A stretch of 64,000 bases of DNA from Sulfuriferula nivalis. GTDB lineage: Bacteria; Pseudomonadota; Gammaproteobacteria; Burkholderiales; Sulfuriferulaceae. How positions within the stretch are numbered: the first letter of the stretch is position 1; each line of letters opens with the position of its first letter. A program made the translations under genes and the position numbers. The notes under the pieces are model-generated. The model was not told where the DNA came from. It was given only the letters and a program-made list of their open reading frames with translations, and ran no database searches. Shown one piece after another: positions 1 to 9,530 of this stretch. Where the stretch lies: the NCBI RefSeq assembly GCF_009937995.1, contig NZ_AP021881.1:310001-374000 (forward strand). The letters run 5' to 3'.

Positions 1-1
1 T

Positions 2-700
2 TATGGCGTGAATCCATTTACCGAAGCTAAAGTCATCACCGTACCGCCACCGCAAATGATTGCGAACATGCGTGTGGATAACATGGATGGCTATTGTGTA
101 GGTGAGCCGTGGAATGCACGGGCGATTCGTGACAAGGTTGGCTTTACAGCGGTAACAACCCAGGAAATCTGGCAAGACCATCCAGAAAAAATCCTCGGCA
201 CAACGGCAGAATGGGTAGCGAAACATCCTAACACTGCACGTGCATTGATTATGGCCGTGCTGGATGCATCACGTTACATAGATGACATGTCACATCGTTC
301 AGAAGTGGCCAAGATTATTTCGGATAAGTCTTACGTGAATACCGATTTTGATTCCATAGAAGACCGTATGCTGGGTCAGTATGACAACGGTAACGGCAAG
401 AAATGGCAAGATCCTAACTACATGAAATTCTTTAATGACGGCAAGGTTAACTTCCCTTACCTGTCCGACGGCATGTGGTTCCTGACTCAGCATAAGCGCT
501 GGGGCTTGCTCAAGGAAGATCCTAACTATCTGGCTGAAGCGACCAAGGTCAATCAGATCAAGCTCTACACCGAAGCGGCAACGCAACTCAAGATTGCCGT
601 GCCCAAGAGCCCGATGCGCACCTCCAAGCTGATAGACGGCACAGTGTGGGATGGTAAGGATCCGAAAAAATACGCAGCTTCATTCAAGATCCACGCGTAA
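2..700 (+). CDS. nrtA: Nitrate ABC transporter substrate-binding protein (NrtA/CmpA type), C-terminal part
   Basis: The reading frame is open from the left window edge, so about 232 C-terminal residues are present and the signal peptide and N-terminal lobe are missing. The segment with IANMRVDNMDGYCVGEPWN and the following HPNTARALIMAVLDASR is typical of the NrtA/CmpA branch of solute-binding proteins. The family binds nitrate, nitrite, cyanate or bicarbonate in the periplasm and hands it to an NrtB/NrtC membrane complex. Both partners follow immediately on the same strand. Ligand choice between nitrate and a related anion cannot be settled from this fragment; nitrate is the most likely. A stem-loop follows the stop codon. 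Confidence 0.88.
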   Translation, partial: YGVNPFTEAKVITVPPPQMIANMRVDNMDGYCVGEPWNARAIRDKVGFTAVTTQEIWQDHPEKILGTTAEWVAKHPNTARALIMAVLDASRYIDDMSHRSEVAKIISDKSYVNTDFDSIEDRMLGQYDNGNGKKWQDPNYMKFFNDGKVNFPYLSDGMWFLTQHKRWGLLKEDPNYLAEATKVNQIKLYTEAATQLKIAVPKSPMRTSKLIDGTVWDGKDPKKYAASFKIHA

Positions 701-707
701 AACCATG

Positions 708-733
708 GACGTAGCAAGTTAGCTTGCTACGTC
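708..733 (+). terminator. Intercistronic stem-loop between nrtA and nrtB
   Basis: Perfect 11-bp inverted repeat (GACGTAGCAAG / CTTGCTACGTC) with a TTAG loop, lying between the nrtA stop and the nrtB ribosome site. There is no U-tract, so it is more likely an mRNA-stabilising or partial read-through element than a full terminator. Such hairpins commonly raise the level of the binding-protein message relative to the permease message. Confidence 0.6.
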
Positions 734-754
734 ATCAGTTACACCTAGGAGAAT

Positions 755-1642
755 ATGATGAGTGCTGTTTATGAAACTGTGCAGGCGCAGCCTGATGTCA
801 AAGTGGTTGCGCCCCCAGCTCAGCCAGTACCCGTTAAGACGACCATGAATAAACCTAAATTTGAGTTAAAAGAAAAGCTGGCTGACGCGTTGCGTTGGGT
901 CATCCCGCCTGTGTTAGGTATTTTGGCATTTATTGCGCTGTGGGCATTGGTTGCACAAGAAACAGAAAATCTGCCTGGACCATTAAAAACCTGGGAATCA
1001 GCAAAATTGTTATTCGCTGATCCATTTTATAACAAAGGTCCTAACGATCAGGGTATAGGCTGGAATATTCTGTATTCGCTTTATCGCGTCGGCATAGGCT
1101 TCGGTCTGGCTGCGCTGGTGGGTATTCCGCTGGGATTCATGATAGGTCGTTTCAAGTTTCTGGCAGCGATGACCGCACCGATTATCAGCCTGTTGCGTCC
1201 GGTTTCGCCGCTGGCCTGGCTGCCTATTGGCCTGCTGGTGCTGCATAAAGCCGAGCCAGCTTCGATCTGGGTGATTTATATTTCCAGTATCTGGCCGATG
1301 ATATTGAATACCGCGGTGGGTGTGCGCCAGGTGCCGCAGGATTACCTCAACGTCGCTCGCGTGCTGAACCTGTCGGAGTGGAAAGTGTTTACCCGTATTC
1401 TGTTCCCTGCCGTATTGCCGCATGTTTTGACTGGTGTGCGTCTGGCAATAGGTATAGCCTGGCTGGTAATCGTTGCGGCTGAAATGTTGACCGGTGGTGT
1501 GGGTATCGGTTTCTGGGTTTGGGATGAGTGGAATAACCTGAATGTCGAGCACATTATCATCGCGATTTTTGTGGTGGGCATCATCGGACTATTGCTAGAG
1601 CAGGGTCTGATCTGGATCGCCAAACGTTTCAGTTACGAATAA
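755..1642 (+). CDS. nrtB: Nitrate ABC transporter permease NrtB
   Basis: Inner-membrane permease of the NrtB/SsuC type (binding-protein-dependent transport inner membrane family), 295 residues. A cytoplasmic N-terminal extension of about 45 residues precedes the first membrane segment (about residues 51-72), followed by the usual five to six helices. The cytoplasmic EAA-like loop with ARVLNLSEWKVFTRILFPAVLP marks the contact with the ATPase. The start ATG at 755 has TAGGAG upstream; a second ATG follows directly at 758. It lies between nrtA and the ATPase gene, so the three form one transport operon. Assignment to nitrate rests on the NrtA-like neighbour. Confidence 0.9.
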   Translation: MMSAVYETVQAQPDVKVVAPPAQPVPVKTTMNKPKFELKEKLADALRWVIPPVLGILAFIALWALVAQETENLPGPLKTWESAKLLFADPFYNKGPNDQGIGWNILYSLYRVGIGFGLAALVGIPLGFMIGRFKFLAAMTAPIISLLRPVSPLAWLPIGLLVLHKAEPASIWVIYISSIWPMILNTAVGVRQVPQDYLNVARVLNLSEWKVFTRILFPAVLPHVLTGVRLAIGIAWLVIVAAEMLTGGVGIGFWVWDEWNNLNVEHIIIAIFVVGIIGLLLEQGLIWIAKRFSYE

Positions 1643-1652
1643 GGGAATAATC

Positions 1653-2447
1653 ATGGAAAAGTTCGTACATTTAGATCATGTTGATGTGAAATTTAGCACC
1701 AAAAAAGGGGTTTATCATGCGCTGAGCAACATTAATCTGAGCATAGATCAGGGCCAGTTCGTTACTTTGATCGGTCACTCGGGTTGCGGTAAATCGACGT
1801 TACTTAATATTATTGCAGGCTTGCAGGATGCAACAGAAGGTGCTGCTTTGTGTGCAGGTCGTGAAATTAAAGGTCCGGGACCTGAGCGTGCGGTGGTGTT
1901 TCAAAATCATAGCTTGCTGCCATGGCTGACCTGCTATGACAATATCTATTTGGGTGTGGAACGCGTGTTTGGCGCTAAAGAAGGTAAAGCTAAACTCAAG
2001 GAGCGTACTCTGGCGGCGTTAGATTTAGTTGGCCTGAGTCATGCCGAACATAAGCGCCCGAATGAAATATCCGGTGGTATGAAGCAGCGTGTAGGTATTG
2101 CTCGTGCATTGGCCATGGAACCAAAAATCCTGCTGATGGATGAGCCTTTCGGTGCGCTCGATGCCCTCACGCGTGCTCATTTACAGGATGAGTTGATGAA
2201 AATCGTCGCTGCAACCAATAGTACTGTAGTAATGGTGACACACGATGTGGATGAGGCAGTGTTGTTGTCTGATCGTATTGTGATGCTGACTAACGGACCT
2301 GCCGCTACCATCGGTGAAATATTAACTGTGGATTTGGCGAAACCGCGTGATCGCCTCGCTTTGGCTAACGATCCGCATTATCACCATATCCGTTCCAAAG
2401 TGCTGGAGTTCTTGTATCAGCGGCAAATGCGCCCGGCTGCTGCTTGA
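1653..2447 (+). CDS. nrtC: Nitrate ABC transporter ATP-binding protein (NrtC/NrtD type)
   Basis: Cytoplasmic ATPase of the transporter, 264 residues. Walker A is GHSGCGKST (about residues 41-49), the signature is ISGGMKQR, Walker B is ILLMDEPFGALD, and the switch histidine sits in VMVTHDVDEA. The protein ends soon after the ATPase domain and lacks the NrtA-like C-terminal regulatory domain of cyanobacterial NrtC, so by architecture it is NrtD-like or short NrtC. It starts 10 bp after nrtB with AAGGGA upstream and completes the operon. The convergent small gene on the other strand ends 2 bp after its stop. Confidence 0.9.
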   Translation: MEKFVHLDHVDVKFSTKKGVYHALSNINLSIDQGQFVTLIGHSGCGKSTLLNIIAGLQDATEGAALCAGREIKGPGPERAVVFQNHSLLPWLTCYDNIYLGVERVFGAKEGKAKLKERTLAALDLVGLSHAEHKRPNEISGGMKQRVGIARALAMEPKILLMDEPFGALDALTRAHLQDELMKIVAATNSTVVMVTHDVDEAVLLSDRIVMLTNGPAATIGEILTVDLAKPRDRLALANDPHYHHIRSKVLEFLYQRQMRPAAA

Positions 2448-2448
2448 T

Positions 2449-2799
2449 TCAGAATAACTGCAACAACCGTACTTCAACACCGCTACGGTACGCAGGGGCT
2501 GGGTAGTAGGCCACGGGGGGCGGTGGTGCGTATATTACACGTGGCGGCTGATAATAAGGCTGAGCGTAATATGTGTCGTAGTCACGTCCGTGTCCGTGTT
2601 CATATCCATGCCCATGTCCGTGATCCCAGTTCCTGTCGCCGCGGTCGTCTCCACGGCCGTGATCCTGATAATAGTGTGGCGCATCATAGCCACGATAGCC
2701 ATCTCGACCGTCGTGGTCGCCGTGGCCATCAGCCAAAGCAGGTGCAGTGAAACTGGCAAATAATGCTAGTGCAAAAATTTTAGTGAGCGTCTTGTTCAT
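2449..2799 (-). CDS. Small exported His/Tyr/Gly-rich protein, function unknown
   Basis: A 116-residue protein with a clear Sec signal peptide (MNKTLTKIFALALFASF, cleavage expected after ALA near residue 23). The mature part is low-complexity: repeated HGHGH and DHGR segments followed by a Tyr/Pro-rich region (YYQPPRVIYAPPPPVAYYP). It looks like a soluble periplasmic or surface protein. The many His and Asp residues could bind metals, but that is only suggested by composition. It is followed on the same strand, in transcription order after a small gap, by nothing else; the gene upstream of it (2852-3187, minus) encodes another small exported protein and the two may be co-transcribed. No family was recognised. 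Confidence 0.65.
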   Translation of the reverse strand: MNKTLTKIFALALFASFTAPALADGHGDHDGRDGYRGYDAPHYYQDHGRGDDRGDRNWDHGHGHGYEHGHGRDYDTYYAQPYYQPPRVIYAPPPPVAYYPAPAYRSGVEVRLLQLF

Positions 2800-2851
2800 G
2801 ATATTGTCCTCGTAAGCGTTGGGCGGTGGCGAAAGCTACCGCCATTTTTCA

Positions 2852-3187
2852 TTAATACTGACCAGGTACACGGGCTCTATCATGCTTCTCTTGATAGATA
2901 TTGCCGCTGGACTGCTGCAAATCCTGATGCACATCCTGGCGTTCAGCTGGCGTGTAACGGCCGTCCGATTTATAAGCGCGTTCTTCAGTACGAATTTGTT
3001 TCTGATTCTGTACTAAGCCTTTGGCTTCTTCACGTGTCAAACTTCCTGATTGCACACCTTGTTTAATGCGTTGTGCTTCGTGGTGTTGCATTTGGTTATT
3101 GTTCTGGTGATGGTAATTGTCAGCATAAACGCTGGTTGCACCCATAAAGCCGATAACTAATAATCCTGAACCGATAAATTTATTCAT
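2852..3187 (-). CDS. Small exported Gln/His-rich protein, function unknown
   Basis: A 111-residue protein with a signal peptide (MNKFIGSGLLVIGFMGATSVYA, cleavage expected after VYA). The mature part is charged and helical: an NNQ/HH-rich start, then a segment (QRIKQGVQSGSLTREEAKGL) that resembles helix-turn-helix repeats of small periplasmic proteins of the DUF4148 kind, and a similar second copy around YTPAERQDVHQDLQQ. The start ATG has AGGAGAG upstream on the minus strand. It probably forms a two-gene unit with the His/Tyr-rich protein downstream. A periplasmic stress or metal role is possible but not shown. Confidence 0.65.
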   Translation of the reverse strand: MNKFIGSGLLVIGFMGATSVYADNYHHQNNNQMQHHEAQRIKQGVQSGSLTREEAKGLVQNQKQIRTEERAYKSDGRYTPAERQDVHQDLQQSSGNIYQEKHDRARVPGQY

Positions 3188-3506
3188 GGCATCTCTCCTT
3201 TAGGTAAATTGGTCTTCCTTGTGGAAGTGAGTCCATCATAAAGGCGAGTTGTAAGCGAATTGTTGCTCAATATGAAGCAAGTGGTAACAGGATGTTACCG
3301 TGTCGAAAATGTAAGTTATTGGGTAATCTATAGCTGTTTTATAGCGTTGAGAGCTGTGGTGTTTAATGGGCTGTGAGCAAATAACTACGGGTTATGCTTA
3401 TTTTAGTTGCGGTGATAAATAGGCGGGCATACTATGCGTAAACAGGGAGCATGTTTACATTAATTTAAGCATGATGATGCTTATATAAAGATAAAGCGAT
3501 TCGATT
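3188..3506. other. Intergenic region with an operator-like inverted repeat
   Basis: 319 bp between divergent genes with no coding signal. It contains the inverted repeat GGTAAC-AGGAT-GTTACC at 3283-3299, which could be a regulator site for either side. No clear sigma-70 promoter stands out. The AT-rich stretch at 3460-3500 leads into the GGDEF-EAL gene. Confidence 0.4.
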
Positions 3507-6077
3507 ATGGCGACTCCGTCTCTAGCTTTACGCATACAGTATCAGCTTGGGCCGTTGCTGATTATTGCTATTTTAGCCATGACCATCGCGGCTTATTTCA
3601 ATATGATTCACGATACTGAAAGCCGCACGCTTGCTTATTTGAAAGATACCCTGACAAATCGAGCACTGTTTGACAGTGTGTCATTTAAACAAGCGCAAAC
3701 TAACACCCAGCAGTTGCGCGCAGAGTACCTGAGACGATTAAAAAATGCTGGTGATCAGGATTTTTCGCCGCAATTTGATCACTGGTTTGAGCGCTACCCT
3801 GATGGTCTGGTACGCGTACGTAAGTCGCTGGATGATTATCAACATTTACCCAGTCTGTATATCCGTCCAAATGTGAAAATCACGCCAGAATTGCAAAAGC
3901 TGGTCTGGGTGGGTTTTCAACTCCTGAGAGAGTGGGGGCCAGCACTGACGCGTTATTATTATTCGGCTTATATCGACTTGCCTGGTGTTGGCCTGATTAT
4001 GTATTCGCCATCCGTTAACTGGGGTGCATTAGCTGACCCCACTACTAATAATTATGATTATCCCCCGGTCAGAAATTCAGCCCCTGATCGTAATCCGCTA
4101 CGCAAAACATCATGGAGCGAAGTTTATTATGATGATAAAGCCAGGATATGGATGGTGTCAGCCATTACCCCCGTTGATCTGGATGGGAAATGGATAGCCA
4201 GTATTTCTCAGGATGTGTCCGTCGATGCATTAATTGCGCGAACCAACGATAACGCTATTCCTCATGCTTACAATCTGATTATAGATACTCAGGGACGCTT
4301 GATTACTCATCCTTATATGATGGATAAAATCCATGCCAGTGGCGGCAATCTGCTATTGAAAAATGTGGCCGATCCTCAGTTGCAGGAAATTTCCAGATTG
4401 CTTCAGCATGCGGGTGCAAAAACAGAGCTGCAACGGAGTGGAGACGAGCAGGAGATTTATGGTTTTACCCGTATACAAGGACCTGATTGGCATTTCGTAA
4501 CGGTATATCCATATTCTGACATTCGTAAAGCCGCATTTGATAATGCACGTACGATACTGGTCATTGGTGTAATCGTATTGTTTTTTGGGTTGGTAATACT
4601 TTTTATTGTGTTGCGTTCACAAGTAGGGCGGCCATTAGGCGCATTGAGCGCTGCCATGCAGAAAATGGAAAATGGCCAATACGATGTGCATATAGATCGA
4701 TTCGGTAAAGGCGAATTACGTCAACTTGCGACTGGTTTTAATCGCATGGTTCACAAAATCGCAGAACGTGATCAGGCGCTGATACGGCAAGCACGAATTG
4801 ATTCGCTTACAGGGTTATCTAATCGTTATCACCTGACGCAAGAATTGCCTATCAGCATGGATTTGTGTGATAACTATTCGCAAAAACTGGCTATATTGTT
4901 CATAGATCTTGATCGATTTAAGACAGTCAACGACAGTTTGGGACATAACATTGGTGATGAGTTACTGCGCCAGGTTTCATCACACATTATTTCAAATTTA
5001 CGCGGTGGCGACTGGGTCGTCAGGCTGGGTGGCGATGAATTTATCGTAGTTGTTCATGATGAATTCGATACGCGGAAAGCGGCGATGGATCTGTCCCAGC
5101 GGCTGATAGCTGCGCTGGAAAAAGCAATCAGAATTGGTGACTATTCATTACATACCTCGCCATCGATAGGTATCAGTATTTTTCCTGATGATGGTCGGGA
5201 TGTGGATACGTTGATACGCAAAGCCGATATAGCCATGTATAAAGTAAAAGAAAGTGGTCGTAATGGCTATGCATTTTATGAGGAGAATTTTGAGCGTAGT
5301 AGCGATGATATACATTTGGCCAGTGCCTTACGTGCAGCGTTCGAAAACAATGAATTTGTATTGTATTACCAGCCAAAAGTGAATTTAAAAACGCGTCAGG
5401 TTGTAGGCTCTGAAGCGCTGATACGTTGGCAGCGTCCAGGACATGGATTGATGATGCCAGATGAGTTTCTGGGGCCGTTGGGAGAGCTGGGATTATTCCC
5501 TCAGCTTAACAAATGGGTGTTGAAAGTGGCTTTGCAGCAATTGGCTGTTTGGCAGGATACGGTTGGTCAGCCACTACCCGTTGCAATTAATTTGACACCA
5601 GATTTTTACAGGCAGGTCACGCTGGTGAGTGATATTCTGCAGCTCTGTAAAACTGCTGGGGTTGCGCCCGAGTTAATCGAATTAGAGGTGACAGAAGGCG
5701 CGTTGTTGGAAGGTAATCCGTTAGTCAGACAAAACATTAACAGTCTGCGTGCGGCGGGTATTAAGCTGGCGATTGATGACTTTGGTACGGGCTATTCGGC
5801 TTTGTCATACTTGCATCAGTTCTCTTTTGATTATCTGAAAATAGATCGCAGTTTTGTTATGAGCCTGGGTGAACGGAAATCAGACTCGCCTATGACGCGT
5901 GCCATTATATTGATAGGTGAAAGTATCGGTCTGGGTGTAATTGCTGAAGGTGTGGAAACGGAAGCACAAGCAGCTGTTTTACTGGAGCAGGGTTGTGGCA
6001 TGGCACAGGGCTATTTGTTTGGCCGTCCTGAAACCGCTGCTGACTTTACCCAGCACTGGTTATTACAGGAATCGTGA
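3507..6077 (+). CDS. Membrane-bound diguanylate cyclase/phosphodiesterase (dCache-HAMP-GGDEF-EAL)
   Basis: An 856-residue c-di-GMP turnover protein. A first membrane helix (about 15-37) and a second (about 350-372) enclose a periplasmic Cache-type sensor of about 310 residues. A HAMP segment follows (about 370-425), then GGDEF (about 430-600) and EAL (about 615-850). The cyclase motif is an intact GGDEF, with an RxxD inhibitory site (RGGD) five residues before it. The EAL motif (SEALIRW) and the DDFGTGYS loop are also intact, so both activities are possible; the net direction cannot be read from sequence. The ligand of the sensor domain is unknown. It is a single gene, followed 76 bp later by dbpA. 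Confidence 0.9.
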   Translation: MATPSLALRIQYQLGPLLIIAILAMTIAAYFNMIHDTESRTLAYLKDTLTNRALFDSVSFKQAQTNTQQLRAEYLRRLKNAGDQDFSPQFDHWFERYPDGLVRVRKSLDDYQHLPSLYIRPNVKITPELQKLVWVGFQLLREWGPALTRYYYSAYIDLPGVGLIMYSPSVNWGALADPTTNNYDYPPVRNSAPDRNPLRKTSWSEVYYDDKARIWMVSAITPVDLDGKWIASISQDVSVDALIARTNDNAIPHAYNLIIDTQGRLITHPYMMDKIHASGGNLLLKNVADPQLQEISRLLQHAGAKTELQRSGDEQEIYGFTRIQGPDWHFVTVYPYSDIRKAAFDNARTILVIGVIVLFFGLVILFIVLRSQVGRPLGALSAAMQKMENGQYDVHIDRFGKGELRQLATGFNRMVHKIAERDQALIRQARIDSLTGLSNRYHLTQELPISMDLCDNYSQKLAILFIDLDRFKTVNDSLGHNIGDELLRQVSSHIISNLRGGDWVVRLGGDEFIVVVHDEFDTRKAAMDLSQRLIAALEKAIRIGDYSLHTSPSIGISIFPDDGRDVDTLIRKADIAMYKVKESGRNGYAFYEENFERSSDDIHLASALRAAFENNEFVLYYQPKVNLKTRQVVGSEALIRWQRPGHGLMMPDEFLGPLGELGLFPQLNKWVLKVALQQLAVWQDTVGQPLPVAINLTPDFYRQVTLVSDILQLCKTAGVAPELIELEVTEGALLEGNPLVRQNINSLRAAGIKLAIDDFGTGYSALSYLHQFSFDYLKIDRSFVMSLGERKSDSPMTRAIILIGESIGLGVIAEGVETEAQAAVLLEQGCGMAQGYLFGRPETAADFTQHWLLQES

Positions 6078-6153
6078 GCAAGGCTGTTGATGAAGAAGCA
6101 TTACAGGCCGACTCCTGTTAGACTGCGGTACTTGTTTAATTTGCCTTAAAATC

Positions 6154-7542
6154 ATGTCTAATACCCACGCATTTGCAACACTACCCCTTTCTCCTGCTTT
6201 CCTGCGTAATCTGGAAAATATGGGCTACCAAGCCATGACTGATATTCAGGCGCAAAGTCTTCCGCCGATACTTGCTGGGCGCGATTTAATCGCGCAGGCT
6301 AAAACAGGTAGCGGCAAAACGGCGGCATTTGGCATCGGTATACTGCATAAACTCAACCCCAGTTATTTCGCAATACAAGGTCTGGTACTGTGCCCTACAC
6401 GTGAGCTGGCGGATCAGGTGGCTGACTCGATACGTAAGTTGGCGCGCTTTACCAGCAATATCAAAGTGCTGACTTTGTGTGGCGGTTCACCGATGGCGCC
6501 GCAAATCGCTTCGTTAGAACATGGTGCGCATATCGTCGTTGGCACGCCGGGACGCATGCTCGATCACGTTGGGCGTGGCAGTGTGAATCTGAGCAGTGTG
6601 CAGACGCTGGTGCTGGATGAGGCCGATCGCATGGTCGATATGGGTTTTTATGACGAAATAACTGCCGTTGTCCGTGCCTGCCCTAGCCGTCGCCAGACCC
6701 TGATGTTCTCTGCCACATATCCCGACAATATCCGCAAAGCCAGTTCGATGTTCCTGCGGGATCCTGTCGAAGTCAAAGTAGAAGCGATACATGAAGCCAG
6801 TCACATCGAGCAGCGTTTTTACGAAATAGGTTATGAAGATCGCAATGCTGCGACAGCTAAACTGTTGCAGCATTTTCAGCCAGTTTCCACGCTGGTATTT
6901 TGCAATACCAAAGCGCAATGCGACGGGCTGGCAGAGGAATTGCGTGCACAGGGTTTTTCAGCATTGTCCTTGCATGGTGATTTGCTCCAGCGCGAACGCG
7001 ATGAAGTGCTGGTGTTGTTTGCTAATCAGAGCTGTTCGGTACTGGTCGCCACCGACGTAGCTGCCCGTGGTCTGGATATTCAGACGCTGGATGCAGTCAT
7101 CAACGTCGATGTCAGCCGCGATGCGGAAGTGCATATACACCGCATCGGGCGCACCGGGCGTGGTGAGGCAACAGGGTTGGTGTTGAATCTGGCAACGCCG
7201 AATGAACTCAAATGGGTGAAATTGATAGAAGACTATCAGGGTAGTCCTGCCCTATGGTATCCGCTGGATGAACTCACTCCAGCCACGGCTAGCCCGCAAC
7301 CTGCGCCTATGGCGACATTGTTCATGATGGGTGGTAAAAAAGACAAGCTGCGTCCTGGCGATATATTGGGCGCGTTAACAGGTGAAGTTGGCCTGAAAAA
7401 AGAACAGGTCGGTAAAATTAACGTGTTCGAATTTGTGACTTATGTGGCGCTCGACAGGCGCATAGTTAATCAGGCATTTGCACGTCTGAGCACCGGCAAT
7501 ATCAAAGGGCGCAGTTTTAAGATGCGTTTGATTAACTGTTAA
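6154..7542 (+). CDS. dbpA: ATP-dependent RNA helicase DbpA
   Basis: DEAD-box helicase of 462 residues acting in assembly of the large ribosomal subunit. Motifs in order: Q motif region (YQAMTDIQAQSLP), motif I (AKTGSGKT), PTRELA, TPGRMLDH, DEAD (VLDEADRM), SAT (MFSATYP), then ARGLDI and HRIGRTGRG in the second RecA lobe. The C-terminal 75 residues match the DbpA RNA-binding domain (GDILGALTGEVGL ... VGKINVFEF), which in the family recognises hairpin 92 of 23S rRNA; that domain separates DbpA from the other DEAD-box proteins. The 3' end overlaps the convergent Lrp-type gene by 4 bp. Confidence 0.93.
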   Translation: MSNTHAFATLPLSPAFLRNLENMGYQAMTDIQAQSLPPILAGRDLIAQAKTGSGKTAAFGIGILHKLNPSYFAIQGLVLCPTRELADQVADSIRKLARFTSNIKVLTLCGGSPMAPQIASLEHGAHIVVGTPGRMLDHVGRGSVNLSSVQTLVLDEADRMVDMGFYDEITAVVRACPSRRQTLMFSATYPDNIRKASSMFLRDPVEVKVEAIHEASHIEQRFYEIGYEDRNAATAKLLQHFQPVSTLVFCNTKAQCDGLAEELRAQGFSALSLHGDLLQRERDEVLVLFANQSCSVLVATDVAARGLDIQTLDAVINVDVSRDAEVHIHRIGRTGRGEATGLVLNLATPNELKWVKLIEDYQGSPALWYPLDELTPATASPQPAPMATLFMMGGKKDKLRPGDILGALTGEVGLKKEQVGKINVFEFVTYVALDRRIVNQAFARLSTGNIKGRSFKMRLINC

Positions 7543-8036
7543 TTATCAATTTCAGTCAGCGGCAATGATAGTGTTTCTTTGACCTCCTCCATTACGATAT
7601 AGCTTCTCGATTCCTGTGCACCGGGCAAGGTGAGCAGGATGTCTCCCAGCAGTGTTCTGTAGTCCGCCATCTTGGGTATGCGTGCTTTGATCAGGTAGTC
7701 AAAATCGCCTGACACCAGGTGGCATTCGAGCACGCTTGGCAGTTTGATAATCTCCTTTTTGAATTTCTCGAAGATGCCGCCTGATTTGGCGGACAGCTTG
7801 ATTTCTACGAATACCAGTAACGACAATTCCAGCGCTTGCGGATCAAGTCGGGCGTGGTAACCCAATATGACGCGCTCTTTTTCCATACGCTTGACGCGCT
7901 CACCACAGGGGGTGACAGAAAGCCCGACTTGGTCAGCCAGATCAGTGATGGAGATGCGGGCATCTTGCTGCAAAATGGCGAGTATCTTACGGTCTATTTT
8001 GTCCAGTTCACGAATGGCGTGGGTGCGTATTCTCAT
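7539..8036 (-). CDS. Lrp/AsnC-family transcriptional regulator, probable DadR
   Basis: A 165-residue regulator. The N-terminal winged helix-turn-helix (about residues 13-60, with DARISITDLADQVGLS) is followed by the RAM/AsnC ligand domain (about 75-150) that binds amino acids in this family. GAGGA lies 9 bp before the ATG. It is divergent from dadA-alr-ridA, the arrangement seen for DadR-type regulators that activate D-alanine catabolism in response to alanine. The AT-rich 185-bp space between them is the probable target. The name DadR is inferred from context, not from a diagnostic residue. Confidence 0.88.
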   Translation of the reverse strand: MRIRTHAIRELDKIDRKILAILQQDARISITDLADQVGLSVTPCGERVKRMEKERVILGYHARLDPQALELSLLVFVEIKLSAKSGGIFEKFKKEIIKLPSVLECHLVSGDFDYLIKARIPKMADYRTLLGDILLTLPGAQESRSYIVMEEVKETLSLPLTEIDN

Positions 8037-8221
8037 ATGGATTCGTCCTCAGATAAGCTGGGTCTGCCGCTATGTCTAAATTTTAAGATAATTTATTTGT
8101 ATATATTAATAAATATGGTTATTTATACTATAAAAATCTATATTTAAAGATAATATTTTTATACCTGTAGCATAGAATTTGATTATTCGCTGTTATCAAA
8201 TTGTTGTTCTGGAGGTGTGTG
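8037..8221. promoter_or_regulatory. Divergent AT-rich promoter region between the Lrp-type gene and dadA
   Basis: Very AT-rich DNA (notably 8080-8165, with runs such as ATATATTAATAAATAT) between divergent genes. Lrp-family proteins bind AT-rich, phased, degenerate sites, so this is the likely control region for dadA and for autoregulation. No single operator can be defined by eye. Confidence 0.5.
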
Positions 8222-9526
8222 ATGCGTGTCGTCGTGCTTGGGAGTGGAGTGGTGGGCATTACCAGTGCCTATTATCTGGCGCGGGCTGGTTTTGAGGTGA
8301 CTGTAGTGGATCGCCAGCCGGGTCCGGGGATGGAAACCAGTTTTGCCAATGCGGGTCAGGTTTCACCGGGTTATTCTGCGCCTTGGGCTGCACCTGGTAT
8401 TCCATTGAAAGCCGCAAAATGGTTATTTCAGCACCATGCGCCATTGTCCATACGCCCAGATGGCACGCTGTGGCAATTGCAATGGGTGGCTAAGATGCTG
8501 CGTAATTGTACCGCTGAACGGTATAACTTAAATAAATCACGTATGGTGCGGTTGGCGGAATACAGTCGTGACTGTTTGCGTGAACTGCGTGCTGAAACCG
8601 GGATTTCTTATGAGCATAGGACTCAAGGTACATTGCAGGTATTTCGCACCCAGCAGCAACTGGATGCGGCGGGTAAGGACATTGCCGTACTGGCCGAATG
8701 TGGCGTGGCGTATGAGTTGCTGGACCGAGATGGCTGTGCGCGGGTTGAACCTGCACTAGGTCTGGTCAAGGAAAAACTGGTAGGCGGTTTGCGTTTGCCA
8801 GGGGACGAAACGGGCGATTGCCAATTGTTTACCAGCTTGCTTGCAGAAGAAGCTAAAAAACTGGGCGTAGTGTTTCATTACAATTTGCCTGTGGACAGAC
8901 TGCTCAGTGCTAATGGTCGTATTACGGGTGTTGAGGCGGGTGGTGAGCGCATCATGGGCGATCATTTTGTGGTCGCAATGGGGAGTTATTCCCGTGCCAT
9001 GTTGCAGTCGTTAGGGCTTGATGTGCCTGTGTACCCGGTCAAGGGTTATTCGTTGACGGTGCCAATTACCAATGTAGCCGCGTCCCCTGTTTCTACCATC
9101 ATGGATGAAACTTACAAAGTAGCAATTACCCGTTTTGATGACCGTATTCGGTTAGGTGGAATGGCCGAGCTGGCAGGCTTTGACCTGACGCTTAATCCGC
9201 GCCGTCGTGCCACGCTGGAAATGGTGGCGGGGGATCTGTTTCCGCAGGGTGGTGATATTCCAGCGGCTACTTTCTGGACTGGGCTACGGCCGATGACACC
9301 CGATGGTACGCCGATTATTGGTGCTACCCGTTACGAAAATCTGTGGCTGAATACCGGTCATGGCACGCTGGGTTGGACCATGTCCTGCGGCTCGGCGCAG
9401 GTATTGGCTGATTTGATGGCTGGGCGTGTGCCCGCGATTGCAGCAGATGATCTGAATTTGTCACGTTATGCTGGCAAGCGTGCAGCTCATACCAAGGTTA
9501 CTGTGAGTAGCCAGATGGCGGGTTAA
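8222..9526 (+). CDS. dadA: D-amino acid dehydrogenase DadA
   Basis: FAD-dependent enzyme (434 residues) that oxidises D-alanine and other D-amino acids to 2-oxo acids and ammonium and passes electrons to the respiratory chain at the inner membrane. The N-terminal Rossmann motif is [17 protein letters not shown] with the acidic residue of VVDRQ. The C-terminal half holds the DAO signature ([15 protein letters not shown], then [10 protein letters not shown]). The ATG at 8222 is chosen over an upstream in-frame TTG because GGAGG precedes it at the right distance and the Rossmann strand begins there. It is the first gene of a tight operon with alr and ridA. Confidence 0.93.
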   Translation: MRVVVLGSGVVGITSAYYLARAGFEVTVVDRQPGPGMETSFANAGQVSPGYSAPWAAPGIPLKAAKWLFQHHAPLSIRPDGTLWQLQWVAKMLRNCTAERYNLNKSRMVRLAEYSRDCLRELRAETGISYEHRTQGTLQVFRTQQQLDAAGKDIAVLAECGVAYELLDRDGCARVEPALGLVKEKLVGGLRLPGDETGDCQLFTSLLAEEAKKLGVVFHYNLPVDRLLSANGRITGVEAGGERIMGDHFVVAMGSYSRAMLQSLGLDVPVYPVKGYSLTVPITNVAASPVSTIMDETYKVAITRFDDRIRLGGMAELAGFDLTLNPRRRATLEMVAGDLFPQGGDIPAATFWTGLRPMTPDGTPIIGATRYENLWLNTGHGTLGWTMSCGSAQVLADLMAGRVPAIAADDLNLSRYAGKRAAHTKVTVSSQMAG

Positions 9527-9530
9527 TGTT

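Noticed and set aside
2523-2759. Overlapping frames opposite and within the His/Tyr-rich gene
   Set aside because: Their His/Arg/Thr-rich sequence mirrors the low-complexity repeat of the real gene; they have no signals of their own.
8201-8221. dadA start at 8201
   Set aside because: The ATG at 8222 has GGAGG upstream and begins right at the Rossmann strand.
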